A DNA stretch of 64,000 nt from Ricinus communis (GCF_019578655.1 NC_063256.1:36629185-36693184); one strand, 5' to 3'; positions 36,541 to 50,219 are shown, counted from the stretch's first letter. Notes: a model not told the origin generated them from the letters alone. A program made the numbers and translations.

Positions 36541-37735
36541 TAGAAAAAACCTATGGGCAACAATATGTTAATGCACAAACATAATGACTATGGTCAAATT
36601 GAAAATGCTCTTGCAGGGATATTAAACATTATCAAAGGTAGGAATGTCAATGAAGCTAATATTGAATCTAGAACTAAGCAATTTGCTGGTACAATTGAGA
36701 GAACCATACCTGAACCTTTTGCATTTGCAGGTACTATTCCTATCTTTAATCCAAATAAGTTTGATAGTAATAACAAAGGTGTTTGGATTATAGAAATAGG
36801 GGTTTCAGATCATATGACTTTTGATTTTAAGATTTTAACAAACCCAACCAAATTAGTCGTTCCAACTCAAGTTAGCCTACCTGATGGGACTGTTACATAA
36901 GTTTGTTATACTAGAAATATTAATATTGGTTAACATCTATGTTTATAGGATGTCCTTTTTGTTCCAAGTTTTAAATATAACTTGTTATCAATCAACAAGC
37001 TACTTTCCAATACCCTTTTAAAAGTAATGTTTTTACAAAATTATTGTTTCTTTCAGGACTTGAAGACTGAAGCATTCTTGACCACTGAAAAACAAGTTGC
37101 TGGTCTTTACAAATTTGATTCTAAAGTTTTAAATGTTTTAGAATCCTCAAATGTAATTCTTTTCATGTTAATGATAAAATTGTTCATTCTAATAATTGTA
37201 CTACTGTTTTAGATTCTATTAATAAAGGAAAGTTTGAAAATTTCCATTCTTTTTCTATTAATATTAGAAATTTATCTACTGCTTTATGGTATACAACATT
37301 AGGCCACCCCAGTGTTACTGTTACTACACATATTCCTTGCTTACAAAATTTAACCTTCCATAAACTTTCTTATCTTGTTTGCATTGAAGCCAAACAATAT
37401 AGATTACCTTTTCCTCATTCCACTATTCAATCTAACTTTTCCTTTGATCTTTTACACATTGATCTATGGGGACCTTATAAAACAACCTTTTTACATAATT
37501 CTCATTTTTTTTTAATTATTGTAGATGATGCTACAAGAGTTACTTAGACTATCCTACTATCCACTAAAGCTCAAACACCAAACAAGTTACTTACGTTTCT
37601 CAAAATTATTCATACTCAATACAATACTACTGTTAATGGCACAGAATTTTTAAACCAAATAGTCTATATTTTTTTTCAAGACTATGGTATTATTTATCAG
37701 CATTTGTGTCCCTACACATCACAAAAGAATGGTGT

Positions 37736-38681
37736 TGTCACGACCTGATCTGTGAAACCGTGACCGGCGCTAGGGAATGGGTAGGCGTAAGGCCACCGAA
37801 ACCCGTAGCAAGCCTAACTATTCATTAACTCAATCAAAGAATAATTCAATTTCTACCTACTATAACACTATTTCATAACTAACTTTCCCCGTCTTCTTCT
37901 TCTCCTTCCCTTTCTTTTCTTTCTTTTTCTTATCGCAATTTAGTCCCTACATTCTTTAGTTACTAGCTATTTCCCTCTGTAAATTCTTATTTAACCCTTC
38001 AACTTTTTTTTAGTATTTCAATTAAGCCCCTTGCTACTTATTTTGAGCCAAATTAAAATTATTAGAAATAGAGAATTAATTATTTACCCTTGCTTTATAT
38101 TTGATATTACCATAATGCCCTACTGACACTATTTATTTACAAAAATACTAACCAGTATATTTTTCACTAAAGCCCCAATATTAATTTAATTCTACTTTTA
38201 GCCTCCTCTTCAATTTAATTCTAAAATAAAATTAACTTAATTAATCAATTTGTTGACTATCTTTCAATTTAATTCAATACCTTTGCTAATTAAGATTTAC
38301 TATTCCCCAAAAAAGTTCTTTTATAAAAATATTTTTTATAGCTTTCAAATATAATATTTAATTCATATTTTCATAATGAAAAATTATAGTTTGTGACATC
38401 TAAAAGAATGTAATTCATTCTTAATATAAATCACTTAATTAGTTACTTGCCTTCAAACTAGTTAAATTAATTGAATAGATGCTTTTTATGTTTATCTTGC
38501 ACTTAAATTGATAATAAGGTTCTCAATAATGGTCTCTTATAAATCATTCTATTTAAAATGAAGATTCTTTACTCTAATCACATATATTAAATTTTAAAAC
38601 TTTTATTTTTATTATTATCATCATCACAATCTTTATTAACTATTATTATTATTATTAAAAAGAAAAATTTCGAATATTACA
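37736..38681. mobile_element. Solo LTR (946 bp) nested in the copia integrase
   Basis: The insert begins TGTCACGACC and ends ATATTACA (TG...CA termini). It is flanked by perfect 5-bp duplications GGTGT at 37731-37735 and 38682-38686. Removing it restores the conserved integrase reading QKNGVVERK across the junction, so the insertion site is unambiguous. There is no internal coding sequence, so this is a solo LTR or a very short nonautonomous element. The same family recurs, in the opposite orientation, at 43232-44051. Confidence 0.9.
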
Positions 38682-39080
38682 GGTGTTGTGGAAAGGAAGT
38701 ATAAACACCTCCTTACCGTGACAAGAGCCCTTAGACTATAAGCAAATTTACCAAAATATTTATAGGGTGACGATATTTTGCATGCTGCCTATCTCATCAA
38801 CAGAATTCCAATGAAATTTCTTAATTGGATATCTCCTTATGAAACCTTTCATCATAAACCATCAAATTTTTCTAATCTGAAACTTTTTAGATATTTTTGT
38901 TATGCTGTTAATCTTTCACCATTTTGAGATAAACTTGATTCAAGAAGTATCAAATCCGTTTTCTTGGTTACTCGTCCACACAAAAAGGTTTCAAATTATT
39001 TGATCTCATTAACATGAAATATTTTGTCAGTAAAGATGTCCAATTTTTTGAACATATCTTTCCATTTCATTCTGATAATT

Positions 39081-40317
39081 ATTAATCATATGCAGCCAAT
39101 AATAATAAATACTATAGTTTTTATCTGCAATTTCTTTATAAAAAAAGAAGAAACTGAATTTTAAAACTCAGTCAAGAATTCACATTGTTCTTAAAATAAA
39201 AACTCATAAAAATGATTACCTTATAGTTAATTCACATATGCTAACTCTTCATTTGGAATTTGTACTCCACTTATTTATGTTGTATTTCACTCATGATATA
39301 TATTTCTACTTTAAATACATTAAAAGATGGCGTGCCAAAATCCCCACCCGGTAGAAATATTTTAGGAATTCTATTTAGTGTATTAATCTATAAATAAAAT
39401 ATAACATTATGTTCTAATATTTCCTCAAAGAGAAAATTGTGGAACTGAAGGTCCTAAAGTGTTTGAGAGGAGGAATGATGAGAGAGTGAAAAATTCCTGC
39501 CATAAAATCTCAACAATAGGACTTGTGGTTTATGAGAAGTATCGAAAGCAATTGATTTACCTTTTTATTAGTATTTCTTTTTGTGAGGTTTAAAAGAATT
39601 GAGAATTATTAAAAGCTATTTAATCTTTTTTCCTTTTGTGTGGGTGAGTTTGTGTTTTACAAAAGAGGCCAAATCCCAAATGAAAGCACGAAAACGAGGG
39701 CTAACCACATCCTCAAGATCGTGCATCAAAAGACACAATCTCTTAAGATGGTAGCTCCAGAAGGAAGTCAGATAAAAGAGAAGGCATCCTGCTTCTGCAA
39801 AATAGTTGGAGATTCCTGTGGGGGAAATTTTCTTGCCATATCTAATCAGCCGTAGCTATAGAAAAGCACTTGCTACAAACTTTTGAACAAGGAGACAAGG
39901 GGCATTTTATGTTAGACTTGAAAATAAACATTCCATTCACTGGTCCTACTACTGAGAGTAATAAGAGACATGTCATTTCCGTCTGATACACTAGGGAACC
40001 CAAGCAATAGGTACATGAAAAAACAAAAACAAAAACTATTTTCCCCCTCTTCCCTGAAGTCCCTAAGGAAGATATAGAAAAAAAAAAAAACCTCTCACAA
40101 AAACATCCGGACCAAGCCATTGCTTAGACACTAGACACAGGGTTAAATCCTCAGGATCGGGTACAAATATCCTCATCTGTCTCATGGCTATACTATATAC
40201 ATAAACTCCAGGTTAGACATCGAGCCTCAGTTTCTGAATGTGCTCAGAACTGTAAAGAGGAAACTTGGATCCACTACAGAAAAGACGAGAAGAAACAAGT
40301 TAAGAGTGCACACTAAT
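39081..40317. other. Intergenic DNA and 3' flank of the DUF789 gene
   Basis: Downstream of the truncated copia element. Short ORFs at 39640-39855 (+) and 39842-40120 (-) lack family features. The part next to 40317 is probably 3'UTR of the DUF789 gene. Confidence 0.4.
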
Positions 40318-43262
40318 TTACATTGTAGAGTGATAGGTAAAAAAGTTATAATCATGGTGGTGGATGTCGAGCTGCTTCAGCCAGGAATCTGCAGCACTAC
40401 AAAGACAGTTTATTCTTTCATGGTCAGACGTCTCTGGATTTACCCAAAGATCTCCTTGCATCTTGTACGTAGCCATCCCAAATGGATGAAGGAGAATTCC
40501 ACCACTGTCCTTTGTTTTTGGTTCGTCCTGTTCATTCCCACAATCTGCAGAATCAAGCCAAGAACAGTGGATAAGCACTGGTAGCAGCAATAACAAACTT
40601 TTCAAAATACATAGATGATGCACAATTAATGTTCCACAACACATTGTGTTAGTGGGTTCAGGGATGCATAGACTAAAATGAGTCAGTTTTGGCCACCTTT
40701 ACCATGATGATTGAATAGAAGCCCCAACATGTTGATTAAATAATAAGGAATTATTCAAAATTCTTTCCCCTTGGTTCAAGGGTGGCAGAAAGCCTTATTA
40801 TTGAACAATTTCTTAATAAGAATTAAAACATTTTTCTCAGAAAAAAAAAAAAAGAAGGGAAGGGAAAAAGCATAACTGAAAATGTGGAAATATAAAATTA
40901 AACCTTAAGGGACTCATGTTTCAATTTAAAGTGCTTTCCTTTTTACTTAATGTTTTAACCCTTTCTACGTCAAATTCAAAGGAAAGGGAAAAAGAACATA
41001 ACACCACTTAATTTCTTAAAAACCATTGTATATAGTGAAATGCATCAAATTGAGATTAAATCATAAATTAGAATGATGATGAAGTCTTATAAAATGTTTA
41101 ATTTTCACCAAATGAACAGAAAAATTGTATAAGAGACTCATGAAAAACAACAATAACAGCAACAAGATCAGCAGCAGCAGCAACAGTCACCCAGCCACAA
41201 CTTCCCATCAATGTCCCCATCTTATAGATTTCAGTTCTATTCCTTGCAAGCATCTGATTATTTTAATCTAACTTAATATAGTCATCCACGGATGTCTTTT
41301 TCACTGTTCAATGACTGTTCTGATACTTAATAACATCAACTGGCCCAATTTCGGTTTACAGAAAATAAAATTTAGCGCTATGACTGGCCCAATTTCGGTT
41401 GCCATTCTAGTTGGTCAACCACCACACTTTACTTTTGTGAAAAATACCCCCTTTAACATTCTCCTCCCTTATAAAACAGATTATTGGAGCCTAAAGTAAT
41501 TATAGTAAAAAGAACTTGGCTTCCTAGAACATCTCTTTCTTTGACCCTAGCATTACTAAATGCCCAAGAGCATTGGGATTCTGAAACAGAGTTTTTAGGC
41601 AAGCAGCTCTCTGATAAATAGGAACGGTATGGTTGCTTTAAGAATTAAGGACTAGAAGAGACACCCTGTTGTGCAGACTACGCTCAATCGACCTTATCAG
41701 TAAATCTAATTAGAGCTTTATCATCACTTTGTTATATTGTCTTGAATATCCTTGCTCAATTCATCCACCGAGAAATTTGAAAGATAAAGACCCCAGCAAA
41801 TACTCAGTGTAAGCTGATTATGATGAAAAATACATCAACGTGGCATCTAACATTCTTTGCCCCAGCCACTACTCTCTCATAAACATCCTTAATGACATTT
41901 GTAAATTGAACGAAGACTCAAGTTGTCCTTCAGCATCCATCATAGAAAAATATCAAGTTATTATTGTAAGCTATGGAGGATATACTTAAATCTCTATTTT
42001 TCTCCTTTTGTCAAGAAAAAGAACTATTCAATTTAAAAGTTTAAATTGTTGAGTGCAGCCCAAAGAATAGTTGTAATATCTCCAGCAGACCCCTACAAAT
42101 GAATCTCCGTTGAGTTTGAAGCATGAATAAGCATAGGCTATCTTTACCTTATGCTGAAATTTAATTAATACATGGGAGCGGCTAGGATAAAAGCTCTAGA
42201 CCTTTTGGTTATAGAGGCTTCAATAGCATACCAAAGAACCATTCAATCTAGAGTCATGTTCCCGTGTTGAGCTCACTGGCATAACCTAGTCGTCCACCAA
42301 TGGGAGAGAGCCAAAGGTCTTATCTACCTGTATCATGTTCCCCACATAACTGCAGATGGGTTGGGTCCCTATATACCCTTATCCTAAACTTGGGAATTTC
42401 GAAGTCAACTTCTTAATAAATAAGCAAATGATATTTGCAAATAGCAGTCCAAGTAACAAGTAAAGAAAAGTTTGTGTAGACCAAAACCTTTTAAGTTAGA
42501 CTGATGGCTTCAGTAATTAGAATGATGGTGGTAGGTTCTGGTTATAATATTTATTGACGGTAAAGATAGAATGAACATATTGATGACATTGTGGCAACTG
42601 CAGTAGCAACAGAAGATTAATGATGCCATCTACATCAACAAAGATGTATACCGAGGTGGTCAAAGCTTCTATTAAGAGACATGGCGCAGTAATAATGGCA
42701 AAAATAGGTGAAGTTAGGATACATAATATTATTATTTAGACATAGCAATGCAGACAGTGGTATTTCTGGCTGCAATCATAGTTGTTAAAGGCGAAAAACG
42801 CACCAAGGCGATAAAGGCTCTTGGTTCCTGAGGCGCAAGGCCCAAGGTGAGGCGTGCACCTGACTGAAGTAAGACGCAAAAAATAAAATAAAATAAAACT
42901 AAGACTCGTAACAAAAAAAAGCATAAAATAAAAAAATAGGAATCCTAAAGCATCTTCCATAGTTCCATTACTAATTTACTATAAGTCTATAATTATGGTC
43001 TTATTCCTACTCCAACACTCCATATAGTCATCATATCACTCATCCTCACTAAGCTTCATATAGTCTTTTTCTTCATCCTCCTTTTTTGTTGATGTTGTCT
43101 TTGTTTTGCCCTAATCTTCTTTCTTTGTTTTTAATTTTTTTAAGAAATAATCAAGCATGGGTAAGCCTACATAACCTGCATTAATCTTATGATGAAGGGC
43201 TGAAATTATTTCATGTTTAAGAAAAAATATTTATAATACCCGAAATTTTTCTTTTAATAATC

Positions 43263-43297
<35 letters not shown>

Positions 43298-46200
43298 TAA
43301 TAACTAATAAGAATTTTGATGATGATAATAATAAAACTAGAAGTCTTATAGTTTAATGGATATGATTAGAGTAATGAATTTTTATTTAATTTAATTTAAT
43401 TAATTGAATTTGGGTGATTTAAAATAGAATTTTAATGCTACATAAAAAAAAAAGGGATTTAATTAATTATATCTAATTAATTTGATTTTTAAGAAATTAA
43501 TTAAGTGAGTTTCATAGAGGATAAATTATATTCTTTATATATATATAGGTGACACTCAAATTTTCTCTCAATATGAATATATGAATTAAATATTATATTT
43601 GAAAGTTACGAAAGAAATAGTAAATAATATTTTTATAAAGGAATTTATTAGGGAATGACAATTTTAATTAGCAATCTTTTAGGTGTTTTTGTTATTTTTC
43701 CGCAGTTATTTCTTCTAGCAGCCCGACTTCCTTCATCTTCGGGTTTAATGTAACTGTTTATTGGTATGTTTGATTTTTAAAATTTTAGATTCTCCGCAAT
43801 ATTAATTTTAGAACTTATAATTTTGTAATGGTATGTTAATTCAGGTATTGTCTATTTATGCTGGCAGAATGAATTAAATATATAAGTATCGAGGTGGTTA
43901 AAAGTTAGTTATGAATTAGTGTTATAATTGATAGAATTTGGATTATACTTTGATTGAGATAGCGAACATTCATGCTTGCTACGAGTTTTAGTGGCTTTAC
44001 GTCTACCCATTCCCTAGCGCCGGTCACGGGTCCACAGATCGGGTCGTGACAATACTTAAATGCCAAGATATTAGAAAGGCGTGCCTCGCCTTAAGTCTTA
44101 GGCGCACGGCTTACACATGTCGCCTGCCTTTCTTATCCTAAGGACCCAAGGCTTGCGCCTTGTGCGCCTCTTGCCTCAGGTGCACTTTTGACAACTATGG
44201 CTGCGATGATAATAATAGTGGTGCAGTGAGTAGTTATGAATTGCTTTTGGTTGTGGTAATGGTTAAGCTCTGATGGTACTATAGTGGTGCAATGGCATTG
44301 CTAGTGGTAGTGATAATGCTAAAGGTGGAATGCTGAGATGATTGGCATGGTCCACCTATGTCAGAGAATAGAATTCCCATTCCCTCAAGAACTTAAGGAA
44401 AAGGCATTCCTTTCGAATTAGCTGGTAATTACTTTCTACTATCTATTCCTGAAAACTCTAACCATAAATCACATTTATTTAGACAAACCACAAAGGTTCT
44501 TTTACTGTCTAAATCAACATTTAAAACTGAGGGAAGCTACAAAAGGCAGAGATGTGGAGTGCAAGAAGCTAAACCTGTGCTGCTACCAACTACCCCCCAG
44601 AAAATTCTCTTTTCTCAAGTCATTTTTTACAATAATCATAAAGCAATAAGAGTAGCAAACTGAAAGAATTATCATTAAGATTTTCAAGTTTCTAATTTAT
44701 CAATAAGAATTTCCTAACAAAATAAAATAAAATTTAGAGCTAAATGAAAGACTATAGAAAGTCAAGTACCTTGGAAAGAAGATGATAATGTATGATAAGT
44801 GAGGAAACATGTTGACAAGTCCTTCTCATTTCTTCGAGAGGGAATTTGATAAATAGGGTACCTAATTAATAATGAAAGAAATATAATTAGTGCTTCCTTA
44901 TTTATACAAGGGAATACATCAAACTCACAGGTTCCATAAAACATAATGAAAAATGAAAAAAAGACAGTGGACTCCAACAGAAAAATTAACCAACCATTGC
45001 CTTGGGAGAAAATAAAATGGTTGGCCCCAAATGTTTTCCCCACTCTCGCATTTCCTCTAGAAAAGGGAGATTCACTAATGTCATCGGAGTTAACGAACAC
45101 ATTGGTGCAGACATTGAAATGTAATTATATACACTCATTTTTAAGTCCGGAAGAAAGTTGATGATATATTTGGGTTTAGATAGTGCACCTCTTTATTACT
45201 AGTTGATTTTAAAGAGACGTCAAAGGACTAGCTATATTACAAGGTGATTCCTACTTTTAGCCACTTGTTGGAATAGATAGTTGTAGATGCTCTGCTGAGA
45301 TAATACTCTTAAGTGCTGATTTATGTTATTGTTATGGTTAAAGTCCTTAACTAATTCCAAGAACCATCAATCCAAGATTTCTCACATGCTTTCTGTCTGC
45401 TATAAAAACTTCTATTTGGTAATGGCATTGAATATCTTAACTTCTCCAGATATTAGAAGGAAAAAAAATGAATAGACCACATTGCCAAGGTGGTCAAAGC
45501 AACTCAAAGGAAGTCATATATGTACCTTAAGATAAAAGTTGTGATACATTTGAGTCATTTAATACCTCAGTAGCAGCCATAAATAACTATGAAAAAGATG
45601 TAATTAGATGCAATTAATCAGCATTACCAAGCAACAGCCATCCAACTCGCTGGAGAAAGATCAACATTCTTGAGCGTCATCAGTCCCGGATGATTTCTGG
45701 ATAATTCAGTTATCTGTAACCGAACATATAAACAGCACAGGAAAATAAATGTGATTTTCTATTTTCGTAATGCTTTACCTTGAAAAAAGAATGGGGAAGG
45801 AACAAGAATGATGCATAAATAATGGAGCTTATGAAATTCTAAGTTTCTTATCAGACTTATTTTGGACATCATTGAATATTTGAGTTCTTAGAGTTTTATA
45901 TGTAGGTTTATTGACAAAATTAATTATTAAATAAATAGTTATTTTATAACTTAATAGTGTTCAGTCTTGCCGCCATGGGCTTAAATAAAAAAAGTTTGCG
46001 CGTACAAATGCTTATATAGACCAAGTACAATGCTTAGCTATCCAATGTGAATAAAACAATTATTATGATTCTTCAAGTTGTGTAATGCAAACCTAATCTA
46101 GAAAGCATGAAGCCTCCTTGCATGAGATCCTACTAAAATGCAGAATGTCAACAGAAGTGTACAAAATAACAGCATATAATGCTCACCTTCTCCACCAGTG

Positions 46201-48247
46201 GAATTCTCCAGCAAGGTGAAGATATCTCAAAGTATTGTAGGTAAAGATAGCCAAGCCTATTCTTTGTAGGCAAAGAACCTTCATTGTCAAAGCTTGAATC
46301 CTCGGAAATGGTATCCCAAGTACGGCTGGAGTTGTTGCTTAGAGATCTTGACAATTTATCACTCGTGCTGTCGTCACTCCAAGAATCGCTTTCAATTTCT
46401 ACTGCATCACCGTGTTCTCCATGATTCAGATTCCTACAAGATCAGTTTCAATCTCACTGCCAAGAGCCAGTATACGAGAATCGACAAATGAGTCGCTTTT
46501 AGTACATAAAAGATGAAGAAATGTAGAAAACCTGGAAGCCCCAGCTGACTTATTACTATAGATTTGAATGGCCGATAGATAAGGCACATAATATTGCATA
46601 ATGCTCTCGCCGTTTTGCAAGAGTACTTTGGTGCCAGCACCATATGCACTCCATTCATTATAGCAATTCCATAAATCTCCCAAAGTGAAATACTCAACTA
46701 CGTCCTTATTACCGGGTGGCTGCCATAAGCTGTTTAGATCACTGATACAGCTCTGCAAAATAGCGAATTGGAGAACAGAACCAAAGTTTCAATCAATAAA
46801 TAAAATCCTAAAAGGAAAGAACGTGTACGAGGAGGAGCATTTCCTAATTACCTGAAACTTTCTGCCAGAGTTCCAAATTCTAGACCTTTCGTTTTAAAGC
46901 ATAAGCGTAGATATTTCAAACAATTCTTCAACAAAAGGAGGGACATTGAGATTATTTATTCCAGCAACTAGATCCAGTGCTACAGGTGATAAGACTCCGG
47001 GGGCATGCATTATTCATTTTTGAGCTAAGCAAACAAGTTGTGGGGGCTTGGCGGAGATTTTTGCACATTAAATTGATCATTGGACGCCTTGACCCCAGCT
47101 ACCAGAGATGATATGGTACCTAGACTTGTAAGGTCCAAAGCTAACTCAAGCTTAATTTGAGGTGGGCTCTATGGCTATTGAGCTGGGGTTCTGAGCCTTA
47201 ACTCCGGAGAATTTTGTACATAAATTTAATAATATGAAAAAAAAGAAAAACAAGTTGATTACTAGAAGCCCAAAAAAGAGCTATTCAAGACCAAAACCAG
47301 GAATAATTCTCTTACAAAATGAAGCCTTTGAATTGAGTGAATTCTTGGATAATATGGACTGTCTCACAGATACCATTATTACAGTGAAGTTAATATCTTA
47401 CAGAGAGTAACGCAACGCAACTTCTGTTTCCTTTTTGCTTGGAAAATATCTCTTTTAGTTATTTTAAGAAAGAATTATGTATCTTCTAAATGCATTTGCA
47501 GCATGAATATAGATTTTTTGAAAAATGGGGTGGGATATTAAAAATCATTATCTACAGTTAGCAGTATTATAAAATAAGAAAATTATTGAACTAGTGACTA
47601 AAAAGAAAACACGAAGAATTTAGCAAGAGAAAAGAAAAGAAAGAACGTGCAACACACGGCCGAGAAACTATGGGAGAAAGACTGGCAAATAAGACAGAAT
47701 ATTATCGTCTATCTTCAAAGGATATTCGCAGCATCCCACGGATAATTCCAACAAAGCAAAAGTCGTGGATAAGCAGTATGCATAACAAAAACCAAGTCAG
47801 GGCCCACTTCACATGACTCACTCATCCCTTATACAATTACAAATTTATTTTTTTATCTATTGTTTTGTTTCTTCCAGAATTAAATTAAGTAAATCCAATG
47901 AAATAATTAGAAAAGCAACTGAGCTAAAGCCTAAAATAATACAAAAATTTATGGGTTCTCGACCTTTTCTCTCTCTTCTTTAACAAACATAAAGACTTCA
48001 AACAAATAGAAAATGTAATACATACACACAAGAGAGTTCTAAAACTGTATTATTAAAAAAAAAATTAGAATTAATAATAAAAAAACAGTCGCAAACTCAA
48101 TATTTGGGCAGTAGAAACTGAAGAAGAAGATGAAAGAAGTACCTGAGGAAGGAATCTGGAAGGAACAAACGGAGTTGCGCAATGAAGAAAGCTTTCGAGA
48201 TTTGAGTGCTTCCTTGTTGAAAGCAAAGACGGAGACCATGTTGACAT
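40318..48247 (-). CDS. DUF789 family protein
   Basis: Six exons on the minus strand: 48247-48143, 46752-46532, 46433-46187, 45713-45628, 44861-44770 and 40544-40318. They join in phase to 325 residues, the usual length of plant DUF789 proteins. The start MSTWSPSLL leads into [18 protein letters not shown], the family's N-terminal signature. Then follow [32 protein letters not shown], an acidic/Ser linker, [47 protein letters not shown] and [14 protein letters not shown] chose this start over the nearby in-phase alternative (MVSVFAFNK...) because only this frame carries the conserved SNLESFL segment. Molecular function is unknown. Intron 5 is 4.2 kb because a Mutator-like element carrying a nested LTR has inserted. 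Confidence 0.92.
42777..44198. mobile_element. Mutator-like nonautonomous element in DUF789 intron 5
   Basis: Terminal inverted repeats begin (C)ATAGTTGTTAAAGGCG on the left and, in reverse complement on the right, ATAGTTGTCAAAAGTGCACC. They are followed by GC-rich GGCGC/AAGGCG sub-repeats on both sides. Flanking 9-bp duplications GGCTGCAAT (42768-42776) and GGCTGCGAT (44199-44207) differ at one base; nine bases is the MULE target duplication length. No transposase is present. About 600 bases belong to the element itself and the rest is the nested solo LTR. Confidence 0.75.
43232..44051. mobile_element. Second solo LTR of the same family, nested in the Mutator-like element
   Basis: It starts TATAATACCCGAAATTTTTC and ends GGGTCGTGACA. 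This matches the reverse complement of both ends of the LTR at 37736-38681 (TGTAATATTCGAAATTTTTC ... GGTCGTGACA), including the block CTACCCATTCCCTAGCGCCG. The 5-bp flanks ATATT and ATACT differ at one base. An (AAT)n run lies near its start. It is shorter (820 bp) than the first copy because of internal indels. Confidence 0.85.
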
Positions 48248-49675
48248 ATTGGCCGGCCTTGAGCAAATAAGGAGCCTCTTTTCTAAATTATGATTATAAA
48301 CTCACACACTCGCTTACTTTACTCGCTACAGACTCACCCTTTTACCTATATTTTATATATTTATGGTATATGCAGGCAGCTCAATCAAACCAAATCACAC
48401 TCCCCCGAAGATTCAGATTCCCTTGCAAAGAAAACATTCTATTTTTGACCAATGCCCACTGATAACTTTCCGTCTTCATACGAACATTTAATTACATACA
48501 TATGCCGAAACATGGAAGCTTGAAACAATAGCCAAATCTTGTTTCCAATTTCGCATTCAGCAAATCAATACCAGGCCAAACAAACGAGAAAACAGGAGGA
48601 TTTTATCCTTTCTTTCTTTCTTTCTTTCATTCAGAGAAAGAGGAACAATGGAAGATAAACTGAGAGAACCCACGCACCTTCACGCTTCGCTTTCTCTTCT
48701 TATTAAATGATCCATCTCTCTGCTACTGCTACTGCTACTAGCCAGCATCTACTTTCTTTCTTTCTTATGTGTATTCTATCAAAAACACAAAAACAAATGC
48801 TTATTTTTTAAATAAAAAAGTATATAGAAACGCTTGAATTGAAAGAGCAATAATTAAAAAGAAACAAAGAAAAATAATAATAGCACTGAAACGCCTAACG
48901 ACAAATAACATATACATATGCTTTTTTCTTCTTTTTCTTTGTTCTTTGGGCTTCAGACAGGTAACCATTTAGTATTAGAATTATTAGACAGAAAATATGC
49001 AGTTAAAGAAAACCAAAACAGAGAGAGTCCACAAACGCGATCAGTGGTGTCGGGGGCTTAGGCTTTCGCTTCGCCGCGTGTTCAGACAGAGATGTCATTT
49101 TATTTTATTTTTCTACTTTAATTAAAGTATTTTTCTCATCATGATTGATTCACCCTTTTTGTTGTATTATTGTCATTTTTTTAATTATATAACATTTTTC
49201 TTCTTTCATTAGCCATAATCCCCGTATCCAATTCGCCTCACAAATCACGTGTCTTTCTGTCTCCTCTATTGTCCTGCGGACATGTCTTATTCAACCTGTG
49301 TCCTTATTAGGGCGAGCGACATCATTTTTCTCCTGTTTTATTTATTTTCTCTCTTGTTTTATTGTTATCTTTTTCATAGAAAGAAATGTTAACATTAAAA
49401 AAAGGCAAAAAGCCAAATATTATATATAACAAAGTCTAACTAGACAACGATATCATTAGGCCAAAGTCTCCAAGTTTATCCAACGGCATAATATGTAAGT
49501 GTATAATATCCATAAAACCAAAGGTCTAAATTTTTCTCTTCCCACAGCCACAGGTCTACTATTAAGAGGAAAAAATAAAACTAAAATGCTCTTGTAATAT
49601 CTTCTCCTATCCAGGATTTGCAGCCAACACTGCCGCTAGATCCACTGCATAAGTCAGGGCATTGATTGATAAATA
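48248..49675. other. 5' flank of the DUF789 gene and intergenic DNA
   Basis: Includes a (TTTC)n microsatellite at about 48609-48628 and further CT-rich leader-like sequence. No coding evidence. Confidence 0.45.
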
Positions 49676-50164
49676 TAGGGGTGAGTAAAATCAAATCCAA
49701 ACTGAAAAATTAAGCCGATCGAATAATTTAGTTCAGTTTGATTATTTTTAAAATTTGATTTAGTTGTTTCATGATAAATTGAATAATATTTTGATTCAAT
49801 TTAATTTTTATTTAAAAATTTTTAGTATTAACAGAATCGATTAAATTTATATAAATAAAAATATTAATTTTTTAATATAATAAATATATTTATTTTTATA
49901 TATAAGTATATTTTTTATCACCATTGATGTTGAATAAAATATTATATATATTTATTCATTTATCTAAAAATAAGAATTTATAGTTTAAATTATAAAAAAA
50001 TAAAATAAAAAAGATTTCAAATTGATTAATCAAACTGAACAGAATTATTTCGGTTTGGTACGGTTGTTTACACTTTATATTTCGTTTTAGTATGGCTAAT
50101 TAAATCAAAAACTCGATTATTCAGTTTTTAGTCAAAATTAAATCAAGACCGTTGCTCACTTCTA
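49676..50164. mobile_element. Small hAT-like MITE, 489 bp
   Basis: Ends TAGGGGTGAGTAAAATC and, in reverse complement, TAGAAGTGAGCAACGGTC. The inside repeats CAGTTTGATTA-type motifs in inverted orientation. The 8-bp flanks GATAAATA and TATAAACC share five aligned bases, so the target duplication is only weakly supported. TIRs starting TAGGG/TAGAA resemble those of the neighbouring hAT element. Confidence 0.5.
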
Positions 50165-50219
50165 TATAAACCTGTTACATATACAAGTGTAGAAAAAGAA
50201 GAATAACCAGCTAAGCAAG

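Larger units (their letters stand above)
35156..39080 (+). mobile_element. Decayed Ty1/copia retrotransposon, 3' half missing
   Basis: A 215-bp putative 5' LTR (35156-35370, TGTTGACAG ... TTTACA, internal TATATAA near 35262) is followed by a primer-binding-like TTGTATCAGGGTGGGAAAGC. Next comes a gag region from 35468 (UBN2/copia gag N-terminus with TSTNYFAWRR), a CCHC zinc knuckle (CDYCHMDGHTKEGC, about 36370-36412), a protease-like DHMTFD segment, the pre-integrase motif LGHPSV (about 37300) and the integrase core (HIDLWGPY, IIVDDATR, SQKNGVV). Several stops and frameshifts disable it. The integrase is interrupted by a solo LTR at 37736-38681 and resumes with ERKYKHLLTVTRAL, then AAYLINRIPMK and the beginning of the downstream segment. 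Reverse transcriptase, RNase H and the 3' LTR were not found, so the element is truncated near 39080. Confidence 0.85.

Noticed and set aside
39842..40120. 92-codon minus-strand ORF
   Set aside because: Lies downstream of the DUF789 stop, in probable 3'UTR or intergenic DNA; no domain and a poly-Phe stretch from a T-rich tract.
48143..48266. Alternative DUF789 start reading [18 protein letters not shown]
   Set aside because: It is in a different frame from the conserved SNLESFLHC segment and does not join the next exon in phase.
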